Shown here: piece after piece, positions 23,013 through 30,915 of the stretch | Layout of the letters: each line of letters begins with the position of its first letter | How positions within the stretch are numbered: position 1 is the first letter of the stretch | Assembly: GCA_002431915.1 (NCBI GenBank) | Contig: DJEP01000032.1 | Span: 1-41,380 of the forward strand | Direction of reading: 5' to 3' | DNA: 41,380 bases | Source of the DNA: Lachnospiraceae bacterium UBA5895 | Lineage (GTDB): Bacteria; Bacillota; Clostridia; Lachnospirales; Lachnospiraceae | Notes under the pieces: generated by a model | Told to the model about the DNA's origin: nothing | The model's database searches: none | What the model saw: the letters and a program-made list of their open reading frames with translations, nothing else | Program-made: the position numbers and the translations under genes

Positions 23013-24359
23013 TTACTTCACCAGCCGGTCCTTATATTGCAGCCATTTCCCCGTCCGTACCCGGTTCGTGAACAGAAATGCCCTCACACACCAGTCCATG
23101 GTCATGGCGATCCAGACACCGATGACACCAAGTCCCACTGCCTGTCCAAGAATATATGCCATACCCACGCGGCAGATCCACATAGACCCGATAGCTACGA
23201 TCATTGTAAATTTCACATCTCCCGCGGCACGAAGTGCATTGGACTGTGCGAAAGACAGAGGATGCACCAGCATGCAGCAGATACAGTTATATACCAGCAA
23301 AAGAATCGTCATATCCGTAGTCTCCGGACTTAAATGATAGATACTGCATAAGGGTCTTGCAAACAATATAATCGGGATTCCCAGTACAATCATGCAAAGA
23401 TATGCCCATTTTATCATCCTTTTCAGATAATATACTGCCTGCCCGGTCTCACCGGCACCGATACACTGCCCGATCACCGTGATCATTGCCACACCGATGG
23501 CACTGGAAGGAATCTGCTGGAAATTCGCGATACTGTAGGTCACGGCATTGGCAGTAATCGCCACCATCCCGAACGTAGCGATCAGACTGGTCGTCAGTAA
23601 TTTGCCGATTTGGAAAATACTGTTCTCCAATCCATTGGGAATACCGATATACAAAATCTTTCCCAAAATACCGGTATCCACCTTCCAGTTTCTGCTCATG
23701 GAAATCTTATCGCTTCTCGTAAGCAGCACTACAATCATCACCGCAGACAATATTCTTGACAGCAGTGTGGATAATGCTGCACCGGCAACACCGATCTTTG
23801 CCACATAAATCAGAAGCGTATTGCCCGCAATATTCATCAGATTGGCCACCAGGGATACCTTCATGGACACCTTGGAATCTCCCACCGCACGGAACAGTGC
23901 CGCACCGCCGTTATAGATTCCGAGGAATGGGAAAGAGACCGCCACAATGTAAAAATAGATCCTGGCCGCACTCATGACATCCGCCTCCACATTTCCGTAG
24001 AGGAGGCTTAGCAGTCCCCAGTTAAAGATCAGGGAGATCACCATAAACAGAAGGGCCACACCTCCCACCGCCAGAAACAGCTGATTGGAGGCCCGGCCTA
24101 CCATTTCCTTATCGCCTCGTCCCATGTACTGTGCCGCCACCACCGCACCACCGCTGGCCATGGCGGTAAACAGTCCGATCAACAGGACGCAGATACTGTC
24201 CACCAGAGAAATACCGGATACCGAGGCTTCGCCACAGCTGGCCACCATCACGGTATCCGCCATTCCCATGGCCACTGCCAGAAACTGTTCTATGATCAGC
24301 GGCCACAATAATTTTTTCAGTGCATCCTGTGAAAATAACATTTTTTTCTCTTCCGTCAT
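23013..24359 (-). CDS. MATE-family efflux transporter
   Basis: The 448-residue membrane protein has about twelve hydrophobic segments in two related halves, as in the MATE family of Na+ or H+ driven multidrug exporters. Family-like blocks are LLWPLIIEQFLAVAMGMADT near the start, VAAQYMGRGDKE in the first half, and VTYSIANFQQIPSSAIGVAM with TVIGQCIGAGETGQA in the second. The substrate cannot be inferred; many relatives in gut Clostridia have no known substrate. The weak ribosome-binding site AAGGT lies right before ATG 24359, with AAAGGAATG further back. It is separated from GH43 by 127 AT-rich bases and from metY by a promoter, so it is probably a single-gene unit. Confidence 0.9.
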   Translation of the reverse strand: MTEEKKMLFSQDALKKLLWPLIIEQFLAVAMGMADTVMVASCGEASVSGISLVDSICVLLIGLFTAMASGGAVVAAQYMGRGDKEMVGRASNQLFLAVGGVALLFMVISLIFNWGLLSLLYGNVEADVMSAARIYFYIVAVSFPFLGIYNGGAALFRAVGDSKVSMKVSLVANLMNIAGNTLLIYVAKIGVAGAALSTLLSRILSAVMIVVLLTRSDKISMSRNWKVDTGILGKILYIGIPNGLENSIFQIGKLLTTSLIATFGMVAITANAVTYSIANFQQIPSSAIGVAMITVIGQCIGAGETGQAVYYLKRMIKWAYLCMIVLGIPIILFARPLCSIYHLSPETTDMTILLLVYNCICCMLVHPLSFAQSNALRAAGDVKFTMIVAIGSMWICRVGMAYILGQAVGLGVIGVWIAMTMDWCVRAFLFTNRVRTGKWLQYKDRLVK

Positions 24360-24486
24360 ACCTTACATCATTCCTTTATCTTACATTAACAACTGCCAAA
24401 ATAGCACATTGTCATTGCATTGTAAATACGGTAAATACAAAAGTATTATCAAATTCTCATTCACAGATTTTCCTGCACAATCTATT

Positions 24487-26028
24487 TTACAGATCCTGAT
24501 ATACGAAATAATCCGCAGCGACCAAGCCACCGTCTGTACGCTGTTCGTTGATGGCAAACAGACCGTCCTTGACACCGACCCAGCGACCAGGAGTTGCTTC
24601 CACCATCTGTCCCACAGGCTGTAAGTCCTCCTCTGCAGTCCCCACGTAGAACGTGCGATAGTTTTCCTTCTCCACCTTCATCCGGATATAAATGACATCA
24701 CTGTTCCATTCGCCCAGATCGGTACGGATCTCATCGTCCTTCGTCCAGTTGCCGGTGCGCTGCTGCAGCATCATTTTACCATTTATTTTCTGAACTGCAA
24801 GTGCCGTATAACATCCGCCCAGAGATACCAGTCCCGCCACATCGCCGTCTTTCATGGCTTCCAGGTGCAGACAGGTGGTAATGGAAAATTCCGGTGCCGG
24901 CCACTTCTGTAACAACAGATTGCTGATGTCGCACAGCTGGGTCTTCGGATCTGCGGTCTGCGCGTGTAAAATCAGCTGACCATCTTTCAGGTCGTACCAT
25001 TCCTTTTTATAATTGGCATTCCACTGCCACTGCAGTCCTAAACTTTCCCCTTCGAAGAAATCGCTATCCTCCGGAGTATCGATGGGGTACGTCGCTCCTA
25101 CTTCCGGCTTCTTATAATGCAGTACCGGCTCACCGCAGCCGTCCACGGCATTCACGCCGATCACCGGCCAGTCGTTCTCCCAGTGCATGGGCTGTAAATG
25201 TACGATACGACCCGCATTGCCCACATCCTGGAAATGCAGAAACCAGTCCTGTCCGTCCGGCGTGTCCACCCAGGCACCCTGGTGAGGTCCGTTGACAGGA
25301 GAATTGCCCTGGTGCAGGACGATTTTCTCTTCCCAGGGACCGTAAATATTTTTCGACCGCAGTACGGTCTGCCAGCCGGGCTTCACGCCTCCTGCCGGAG
25401 CAAAAATGTAATAATAGCCGTTTTTCTTGTACAGCTTCGGTCCTTCGATGGTAGGCTGGGTTGCATGACCGTCGTAGATGAACTGACCGTCATCGAGGAT
25501 TTCGGAGCAGTCCGGACTGATCGGAGTCATGTAGAGCAGGCTCTTGAAGCCGATACGGCTTCTGGCAAATGCATTTACCATGTAAGCCCTGCCATCCTCA
25601 TCCCAAAACGGACAGGGATCGATCCAGCCGGCAACCTTACGGACAAAATGAGGCGCACTCCACTTTCCCCAGGGATCTGTAGTCTGGCACACTGCCAATC
25701 CCTCGTCTGGAAAAGGGATTACCGCATAATAGACACCCTCGTGAAAGCGGATGGCTGGTGCCCAGGTACCGCAGCCGTGCACCGGCTTGTCGTAATAATC
25801 AAAGGGAAGCTTATCTATGATGTAATTAATGACCTTCCAGTTCACCAGATCCTTCGAATGCAGCAGAGGGACTGCTGGGGTATTACAGAAGCTGGAAGCG
25901 ATCATAAAATAATCCTCTCCCACGCGAATGGCATCAGGATCCGAGTAATCCGTATACAGGATCGGGTTGGTATAAGTGCCGTCGTCCTGATCGGCGATCC
26001 ACATTTTATGTATCTTAGTCTTATCCAT
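24487..26028 (-). CDS. glycoside hydrolase family 43 (beta-xylosidase / arabinofuranosidase)
   Basis: The 513-residue enzyme has a GH43 five-bladed propeller (about 15-320) followed by a beta-sandwich xylosidase C-terminal domain (about 325-513). The three GH43 acids are visible: catalytic base Asp in YTDYSDPDAI, the pKa-tuning Asp in GWIDPCPFWDEDG and the acid Glu in TIEGPKLYKK. There is no signal peptide, so it should work in the cytoplasm on imported arabino- or xylo-oligosaccharides and remove terminal xylose or arabinose. Exact specificity cannot be set by eye. The divergent AraC regulator probably controls it: its -10 (TATACT, 26123-26128 on the minus strand) has no good -35, as expected for an activated promoter. 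Confidence 0.92.
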   Translation of the reverse strand: MDKTKIHKMWIADQDDGTYTNPILYTDYSDPDAIRVGEDYFMIASSFCNTPAVPLLHSKDLVNWKVINYIIDKLPFDYYDKPVHGCGTWAPAIRFHEGVYYAVIPFPDEGLAVCQTTDPWGKWSAPHFVRKVAGWIDPCPFWDEDGRAYMVNAFARSRIGFKSLLYMTPISPDCSEILDDGQFIYDGHATQPTIEGPKLYKKNGYYYIFAPAGGVKPGWQTVLRSKNIYGPWEEKIVLHQGNSPVNGPHQGAWVDTPDGQDWFLHFQDVGNAGRIVHLQPMHWENDWPVIGVNAVDGCGEPVLHYKKPEVGATYPIDTPEDSDFFEGESLGLQWQWNANYKKEWYDLKDGQLILHAQTADPKTQLCDISNLLLQKWPAPEFSITTCLHLEAMKDGDVAGLVSLGGCYTALAVQKINGKMMLQQRTGNWTKDDEIRTDLGEWNSDVIYIRMKVEKENYRTFYVGTAEEDLQPVGQMVEATPGRWVGVKDGLFAINEQRTDGGLVAADYFVYQDL

Positions 26029-26122
26029 AGGTTCTCCATTCCGCAGCCTTTTGCCGCCGTTTACTTACGGATGCAGGCATTTGACGCTCATCCGCTGATA
26101 GTTTTTGTTTCTGAATAGCTTC

Positions 26123-26209
26123 AGTATAGCAGATGTTCCTGCTGCCAGCGTGCCATTTTTCCATTAGTTTGTGTCAATTCTTGCATTTACCGGCTATAAA
26201 TGTCATAAT
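26123..26209. promoter_or_regulatory. divergent promoters GH43 / AraC regulator
   Basis: For the AraC gene (plus) TTGCAT (26181-26186) and CATAAT (26204-26209) are 17 bases apart. For GH43 (minus) TATACT (26123-26128) lacks a fair -35 at the correct distance, and imperfect repeats TGGCACGC and TGGCAGC lie just upstream, a plausible activator site. Confidence 0.5.
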
Positions 26210-26238
26210 AGTGCCAAAAGTTGCAGGAGGGAATTGCA

Positions 26239-27081
26239 TTGAGTTTCTTTTACCAGAACCGTCAGGAACAGCTCTACTTATATTTGTCCAAAAATAACCC
26301 TTACGGCGTCCATCTTCACAGACAGCTGGAGCTGATCTATGTCTTGAGCGGTTCCACCACCGTCACCGTGGAGCAGCAGGACTTTTCCCTGAAGTCCGGT
26401 CAGGGGGTTCTGGTCTTTCCGAACCAGATGCACGGCTTAAAGCATGTGGAACCCGGTCAGAATCTGCTCTGTATCTTCGAGCCGGATTTCTGTCATTCTT
26501 TCCGTCATTTTTTTCAAAACAAAAAGCCTGCCCGCAATGATTTTGCCGTCTCCGCTCTCTCGGATCACAGCCACATTGCCCTGCATGGTCTCGAAGGTCT
26601 GGCCTCCACCTTGGAAAAGGATCGCCCGACGCCCTCCGATGTGCAGGTCTATGCGGAGGGGTATCTCACGCTCCTGCTGGCAGATCTGCTGCCGCTCCTG
26701 CCCTTGCAGACCCGGAAAAGCACGGAAGATCTGGAACTGGAGCAAAGGCTGCTGCTCTATCTGGATTCCCACTATACCGAGGAATTATCCCTGGAAAGTC
26801 TCTCGAAGGAATTCGGTGTCAGCCGTTTCGTCCTGTCCCGGATCTTCACCGAGAAGCTCCACACCTCTTTTCCGGATTACGTGAATTCCAGACGCCTGGA
26901 CTATGCCAGGGATCTTCTGCTGTCCACAGAGCTGTCCGTGACACAGATTGCTCTGGATGCGGGCTTTGGAAGCTCCCGCACTTTTTTCCGTGCCTTTCAG
27001 GACTCCTTCCACACCACTCCCGGGGCTTACCGCAGGCAGACAGAATCTATCCACAGCAGTTCTTCTCCCGCCCGAATATAG
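26239..27081 (+). CDS. AraC-family transcriptional regulator
   Basis: The 280-residue protein joins a cupin sugar-sensing domain (about 1-160: HLHRQLELIYVLSGSTTVTV, GQGVLVFPNQMHG) to a C-terminal AraC double helix-turn-helix (about 178-275: LSLESLSKEFGVSRFVLSRI, SVTQIALDAGFGSSRTFFRA, FHTTPGAYRR). I start it at TTG 26239 (LSFFYQNRQ) because AGGAGGG lies seven bases before it; TTG 26221 would place this site inside the gene. It is divergent from GH43, so it most likely activates that gene in response to a pentose or oligosaccharide. Its last 55 bases overlap the end of the convergent EIIA-like gene. Confidence 0.9.
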   Translation: MSFFYQNRQEQLYLYLSKNNPYGVHLHRQLELIYVLSGSTTVTVEQQDFSLKSGQGVLVFPNQMHGLKHVEPGQNLLCIFEPDFCHSFRHFFQNKKPARNDFAVSALSDHSHIALHGLEGLASTLEKDRPTPSDVQVYAEGYLTLLLADLLPLLPLQTRKSTEDLELEQRLLLYLDSHYTEELSLESLSKEFGVSRFVLSRIFTEKLHTSFPDYVNSRRLDYARDLLLSTELSVTQIALDAGFGSSRTFFRAFQDSFHTTPGAYRRQTESIHSSSSPARI

Positions 27082-27647
27082 TCTTTCCAGGTGCGGACGA
27101 TCCGTCCGCGCTCCGGTGCCACACACATTTCCACCGTCACCGCGGTATCCACGCCTTCCCTCGCCAGTTCTTCCTGATCGAATTCTACGAGAAGTTTGCC
27201 TTTTCTCACGATCTCATTGGGCAGGACATTGCAACGGTAATAGGTGCTGTGCAGTTCCTCCTTATCCCTGCAGATATTCAGAAGCAGTTCCACCCCGCTG
27301 TCGGTGCGGAAACGGATCCGGTTACCCATGGGATAGAGTTTCAACACTTTTCCCGAAGTGGGAGCATAGACCCTGCCGTCCGCCGGCAGAATACTGATGC
27401 TTTTGGTCTCGGTATCCGCCGCTTCCTCCGGTGTTTCCTGCATTGCTTTCCGGATCTCACCGTTCACCGGACTTCCTATTGCTGTTCCGTCCATGACCAG
27501 CTGTCTGTTGCCCGTGATTCTTCTCTCCTCCTGTCTCTGCGTGCTCTCCTCCTCTGTCTCTTCCATGTTCCACCGGATACTTCTACCGGCCCAGAATCCA
27601 ATCAGAAGCCCCAAAATGCCTATAGTCATCATGTAAAATGCCTGCAT
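27027..27647 (-). CDS. membrane-anchored EIIA(Glc)-like protein without active histidines
   Basis: This 206-residue protein has one N-terminal membrane segment (MMTIGILGLLIGFWAG), a charged linker (Glu/Arg-rich, about 28-50) and a domain like PTS EIIA of the glucose family (about 60-200: AIGSPVNGEI, PADGRVYAPTSGKVLKLYP, FRTDSGVELLLNI, VRKGKLLVEFDQEEL). In true EIIA(Glc), one His precedes the SDSGVE block and the phospho-accepting His lies in the following V/IHIG. Here these positions read NRIRF and LLNIC, so both are missing and it cannot pass phosphate. RSIRW after the membrane segment suggests the domain is cytoplasmic. It follows the DUF368 gene by 27 bases, with a strong AAAGGGGTG site, and its 3' end overlaps AraC. 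Confidence 0.8.
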   Translation of the reverse strand: MQAFYMMTIGILGLLIGFWAGRSIRWNMEETEEESTQRQEERRITGNRQLVMDGTAIGSPVNGEIRKAMQETPEEAADTETKSISILPADGRVYAPTSGKVLKLYPMGNRIRFRTDSGVELLLNICRDKEELHSTYYRCNVLPNEIVRKGKLLVEFDQEELAREGVDTAVTVEMCVAPERGRIVRTWKDYIRAGEELLWIDSVCLR

Positions 27648-27674
27648 GTTATCACCCCTTTATCTGTTTGTTTC

Positions 27675-28514
27675 TTATTCTGTCTCATTTTCGGGAAAAC
27701 ATGCCAGTTTTTCATTCATAAATTCCAGGAGTATTGCCGTCACGATTCCCACTGCCATGCAGAACAGATTCCGGGATGCTGCCTCCGCCGATGTTGCAAA
27801 GCTGCCCCAGGGAACCGTCTTCACCGTAGCCGCAACGATGATCCCGAAAATTCCATGAAACATCATTGCATAATGCCTCTCAAACAGCCGGTTTACCAGT
27901 TTTGCCAGACAGAGGAAAGTCACCACGCACCCTGCCACTCCCGGGAGCAGAACTTCCGGTCTCACATGCCCGATTCCTTCCACAAAGGGCGTATACAGTC
28001 CCAGGGGCATCAATATCGTTGAAAAACTCATGCCCGGAGCGATCACCGACAGGGCAAAGGCAAAGCCGCAAAACAGATAGCTCCCTGTTCCGAGTTCCAC
28101 CATGGTTTGCGTATGCTGCAGTCCATAAAGCAAAACAAACATTGCCAAAAATGTCACACCGGATACAATCACATTTTTTAAGCTTCTGCCCTGCTCTCCC
28201 GCTTCTCTCCACAGAGAGGGAAGCATTCCCACAATCAGTCCCACAAACACGCAGACCGACGGCTCCGGATAAGTCATCAGAAGAAAGGAAAGCAGGTTCG
28301 CCACCCCCAGAAATCCCGCTGCCGAACCGATCATATAAGGGAATAATTCCGGCAGGTGGGTCCGCCACTTATGTATCGGATCCGACAGCAGCTCCATGAT
28401 GGGTCGGTACACTCCGAATACCACACTCAATACCCCTCCGGAGATCCCCGGGAGTACCGCTCCCAGACCAATCAGTGCCCCTTGTAATACTTTCCCCAAA
28501 AATCTAAGATCCAT
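27675..28514 (-). CDS. DUF368 / PopT-family undecaprenyl-phosphate translocase
   Basis: The product is an integral membrane protein of the DUF368 family, some members of which were shown to return undecaprenyl phosphate across the membrane for reuse in envelope synthesis (PopT). Motifs are LQGALIGLGAVLPGISGGVL near the start, the repeated half FALSVIAPGMSFSTILMPLG, and about eight hydrophobic segments; the inverted internal repeat with PG-S motifs is clear. I start it at ATG 28514 (MDLRFLGK), which has GGAG eight bases upstream. The frame is open to ATG 28562, which has no ribosome-binding site. It is followed by the EIIA-like gene 27 bases downstream, probably one operon. Confidence 0.88.
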   Translation of the reverse strand: MDLRFLGKVLQGALIGLGAVLPGISGGVLSVVFGVYRPIMELLSDPIHKWRTHLPELFPYMIGSAAGFLGVANLLSFLLMTYPEPSVCVFVGLIVGMLPSLWREAGEQGRSLKNVIVSGVTFLAMFVLLYGLQHTQTMVELGTGSYLFCGFAFALSVIAPGMSFSTILMPLGLYTPFVEGIGHVRPEVLLPGVAGCVVTFLCLAKLVNRLFERHYAMMFHGIFGIIVAATVKTVPWGSFATSAEAASRNLFCMAVGIVTAILLEFMNEKLACFPENETE

Positions 28515-28594
28515 CGTCATTCTCCGCATCCTGTTGCTCTTAAAATCATATGCTTTTTCCATAGGAAAATAGGTCTAAAAATCAAAGATAATTA

Positions 28595-28624
28595 TTGACA
28601 TTTCGATCAGGGCAATGGTATACT
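28595..28624 (+). promoter_or_regulatory. cold-shock gene promoter
   Basis: TTGACA (28595-28600) and TATACT (28619-28624) are 18 bases apart. Transcription would start near 28631, giving a leader of about 150 nucleotides before the start codon. Confidence 0.8.
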
Positions 28625-28632
28625 CTAACCGT

Positions 28633-28777
28633 ATTCTAAATGAAAGTCATTGATCTCACATATTTTTGTAAGACATTGTTACTTTTTACGGATGCTTTAC
28701 AAAAATATGTGATTTTTTTGTCCTACGTTTTAGAATCATCAAAAGGATCAGGCAAAGCCTGAATTATTAAAGGAGGT
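28633..28777 (+). promoter_or_regulatory. structured cold-shock mRNA leader with terminator-like hairpin
   Basis: Four elements are visible. ATTCTAAA (28633-28640) can pair with TTTAGAAT (28729-28736) and enclose the rest. A perfect 16-bp hairpin has arms 28656-28671 and 28697-28712 and is followed by seven T (28713-28719), like an intrinsic terminator. A short perfect hairpin TCAGGC-AAA-GCCTGA occupies 28748-28762. The strong site AAAGGAGG ends at 28777. Long structured leaders that sense temperature are known for cspA-type genes. Confidence 0.7.
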
Positions 28778-28784
28778 ACCAATA

Positions 28785-29000
28785 ATGAATAACGGTACAG
28801 TTAAGTGGTTTAACGCTCAGAAGGGTTACGGTTTCATCACCAACGATGCTAACGGCGAGGAAGTATTCGTACACTTTTCCGCAATCAATGCTGATGGTTT
28901 CAAGTCTCTGGAAGAGGGCCAGAAGGTAACTTTCGATACCGAGTGCGATCCTCAGAACAGCAGCAAGATCCGTGCTACCAACGTTACTGTTGTAGCTTAA
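28785..29000 (+). CDS. cold-shock protein (CspA family)
   Basis: The 71-residue protein is a single cold-shock domain, a five-stranded RNA/DNA-binding barrel that melts secondary structure in mRNA. RNP1 (KGYGFITND) and RNP2 (VFVHFSAIN) are complete, and the length is typical. It starts after AAAGGAGG at 7 bases and ends before a strong terminator, so it is a single-gene transcript. Expression is probably controlled in the 150-nucleotide leader, which contains a terminator-like hairpin. Confidence 0.97.
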   Translation: MNNGTVKWFNAQKGYGFITNDANGEEVFVHFSAINADGFKSLEEGQKVTFDTECDPQNSSKIRATNVTVVA

Positions 29001-29014
29001 TAGCAAGCCAAACC

Positions 29015-29047
29015 AAAAGGATCAGTCCCAAAGGACTGATCCTTTTT
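29015..29047 (+). terminator. cold-shock gene terminator
   Basis: Arms AAAAGGATCAGTCC (29015-29028) and GGACTGATCCTTTT (29033-29046) pair perfectly with a 4-base loop and end in a T run. Confidence 0.93.
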
Positions 29048-29066
29048 GCAACTATTCAGAGCCATT

Positions 29067-29123
29067 AAATATCGTCAAATATTCGTCGAATGCTTGCATT
29101 CGTAAGAATATTTTATGATATTT
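29067..29123. repeat. 57-base imperfect palindrome
   Basis: AAATATC (29067-29073) pairs with GATATTT (29117-29123), AAATATTC (29077-29084) with GAATATTT (29106-29113), and CGAATGC with GCATTCG in the centre. It overlaps the last codon region of the acetyltransferase gene and may be its terminator on the minus strand or a small palindromic insertion. Confidence 0.6.
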
Positions 29124-29853
29124 ATAGGGCGAAGTAACCACATGAGCAAAAGGAAAGCTGCATAGCAGCGATTTTGCGAATGCGGTTCTGAATAGTTACA
29201 TATTTCTCCACCGCTCTGCAATCCAGAAGCGCCTGGTTTAATTTTACAAAAGCCTCTGAAATATGGGGTTGCATCGCATTGTAATGTTTCCTCATATATA
29301 CTTTCTTCTCCGTCCCGTCCGGCAGAATCGTCTTAAGTTCCATAGTCTCCGCCGACAGCCGGTTCGGTACATTCAACACTTCTTCCACGCTGTGGATGTA
29401 AGTATTGCGTTCGTGCCCCACACCCACTAACAAAATTTTTCCTCCACAGTCCTTCAGCCGGTCGTAGGCTCCTCCCGGGGTACAGGGAGTATTGTTATCT
29501 TCCTCCCCTGCCAGATATGCTGTGGCTCCTTCTCCGAAGCCTGCCATGGAATGGGTGGGATGGAGAGACCTTACTACGCCTGCTCTCTGCCGGAACAGAT
29601 TCGTCAGAAGTCCCACGCAGGACGGTGTGCTGCGATAGTCATACACCGTTTGCTCTGCATTCACATTCGCCCAGGTATGAGTCGGTAAAAGCAGCAACCC
29701 TTCCGCGAAATATTCCATCCAGGCATCCAGCACGGTATCCGCTCCACCTTCCACTTCTCCGATGGCTTTCATGGAGGAATGGATCAAGATGGTCTCTTTT
29801 CCGGTGAGCCCTGTATTCTGTAATTGCTGTTTCAGTTCCACTTTGGTATACAT
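29122..29853 (-). CDS. AAC(3)-family N-acetyltransferase
   Basis: The 243-residue protein belongs to the antibiotic N-acetyltransferase family (aminoglycoside 3-N-acetyltransferase/YokD type) that uses acetyl-CoA. Motifs are ILIHSSMKAIGEVEGGADTV, LLLPTHTW, VRSLHPTHSMAGFG, CTPGGAYDRL and ILLVGVGHERNTYIHSVEE. Family members include true aminoglycoside-modifying enzymes and many proteins of unknown substrate; resistance cannot be concluded from this sequence. It is somewhat short at the C-terminus. The start is ATG 29853 (MYTKVELK) with GAGGA six bases upstream. The frame extends to 29898 but that part is the terminator of the next gene. The stop lies in a palindrome. Confidence 0.88.
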   Translation of the reverse strand: MYTKVELKQQLQNTGLTGKETILIHSSMKAIGEVEGGADTVLDAWMEYFAEGLLLLPTHTWANVNAEQTVYDYRSTPSCVGLLTNLFRQRAGVVRSLHPTHSMAGFGEGATAYLAGEEDNNTPCTPGGAYDRLKDCGGKILLVGVGHERNTYIHSVEEVLNVPNRLSAETMELKTILPDGTEKKVYMRKHYNAMQPHISEAFVKLNQALLDCRAVEKYVTIQNRIRKIAAMQLSFCSCGYFAL

Positions 29854-29873
29854 GATTTTTCCTCGCATATAGT

Positions 29874-29912
29874 AAAAGGCCGGTTTCCAAAGTATCATGG
29901 AACCGACCTTTT
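29874..29912 (-). terminator. glycerophosphodiesterase gene terminator
   Basis: On the minus strand AAAAGGTCGGTTCC (29899-29912) pairs with GGAAACCGGCCTTTT (29874-29888), 14 bases past the stop of the phosphodiesterase gene. One mismatch and a short T run are present. Confidence 0.75.
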
Positions 29913-29925
29913 GTGTTATTTTCCG

Positions 29926-30756
29926 CTACTTTCTTGCTTCCGGCACAAAACTGTCAAAGATGAAAATATCAAAATGTTTTCTCGCCTCGTCCAGTTCCTT
30001 CTGGCTCTTGATAGTCCATGCCGCTGCGGTATTATGATACAGACCTCTGCAAAGCTTTCTTGACAGGATCTCGGGATAATGGTGATTGTATGCCACGAAA
30101 TCCGGCTTCGTCACAAAGTTCAGCAGCAGATTCTGCAGGACAAAATACAATACACCCACATACTCTCCTTCTTTCAGGAAAGCATCGGACAGCTGTCCGC
30201 GCACAAGATCCGGATGGTTTTTCCGATACCACCTGACCCCCAGCGGGTTAAAAGATTCCATGCAGTACATTCCCTTGTATGCCCGAAGCATCTTATCCGC
30301 AATAGGGCATAAGGACAGGTTGGTACGCTCGATCTTAAACTCCACGATCAGAGGGACTTTGCCGTCTACCATCTTAAGCACATCCTCGAACTTCGGAATC
30401 TTCTCCGTGGAATCACACAGATGGAACTGCTGCAGTTCCTCATAAGTATAGTCACAGATCTTACCTTCGCCGCCGCAGACTCTCTTTAAAGTAAAATCAT
30501 GGAACACAACGGGGATCTTGTCCTTCGTCAGCTGGATGTCCAGTTCGATACCGAAGCCTGCGTCCACTGCCTTACGGAATGCAGCCATGGAGTTCTCCGG
30601 AGCTTCTGTGGCATTGTCATGCAGACCTCTGTGGGCATAGAGCCATTCCTTAAAAGGAGCCGTATCGGGTTTATGCGTCATCCGGGGCATGATCATGAGG
30701 AAGTAAAGAACTGTCAAAACTACGATGACGATCAGTATAATTGCTAAAATTTTCAT
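29926..30756 (-). CDS. glycerophosphodiester phosphodiesterase family protein
   Basis: The 276-residue protein has an N-terminal membrane anchor (LAIILIVIVVLTVLYFLMIM) and a GDPD TIM-barrel domain. Key motifs are YAHRGLHDNATEAPENS with the catalytic His, the metal-binding pair in GIELDIQLTKD, VVFHDFTLKRVCGG with the second His, and VPLIVEFK. These enzymes hydrolyse glycerophosphodiesters to an alcohol and glycerol-3-phosphate. The anchor orientation is not certain; basic residues after it (PRMTHK) favour a cytoplasmic domain. The C-terminal stretch EYVGVLYFVLQNLLLNFVTK is unusually hydrophobic and could touch the membrane. It has its own promoter and terminator. Confidence 0.9.
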   Translation of the reverse strand: MKILAIILIVIVVLTVLYFLMIMPRMTHKPDTAPFKEWLYAHRGLHDNATEAPENSMAAFRKAVDAGFGIELDIQLTKDKIPVVFHDFTLKRVCGGEGKICDYTYEELQQFHLCDSTEKIPKFEDVLKMVDGKVPLIVEFKIERTNLSLCPIADKMLRAYKGMYCMESFNPLGVRWYRKNHPDLVRGQLSDAFLKEGEYVGVLYFVLQNLLLNFVTKPDFVAYNHHYPEILSRKLCRGLYHNTAAAWTIKSQKELDEARKHFDIFIFDSFVPEARK

Positions 30757-30842
30757 TCTTAATTCAACCTTCTATCTTATGTTTTGTTTTCTATGCAGCT
30801 TTTCTGTTCCCTCTTGTTCTCCGCGAAACGCCGCTGCATCCT

Positions 30843-30871
30843 ACTTTAATCCACTCCCCCACAATTTTCAA
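30843..30871 (-). promoter_or_regulatory. glycerophosphodiesterase gene promoter
   Basis: TTGAAA (30866-30871) and TAAAGT (30843-30848) are 17 bases apart on the minus strand, about 90 bases before the start codon. Confidence 0.5.
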
Positions 30872-30915
30872 GTAGCTATTTCTAAAGATTTTCTAACAAA
30901 TTATTTTCTATTTCA

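Noticed and set aside
25198..26118. 306-codon open frame on the plus strand
   Set aside because: It is antisense to GH43, whose catalytic motifs are complete; the plus-strand translation resembles no family.
27249..28022. 257-codon open frame on the plus strand
   Set aside because: It runs antisense across the EIIA-like and DUF368 genes, with Cys/His/Pro-rich sequence typical of antisense shadows.
29122..29853. Aminoglycoside resistance gene
   Set aside because: The family match is good, but many members have other or unknown substrates, and there is no mobile or resistance context.
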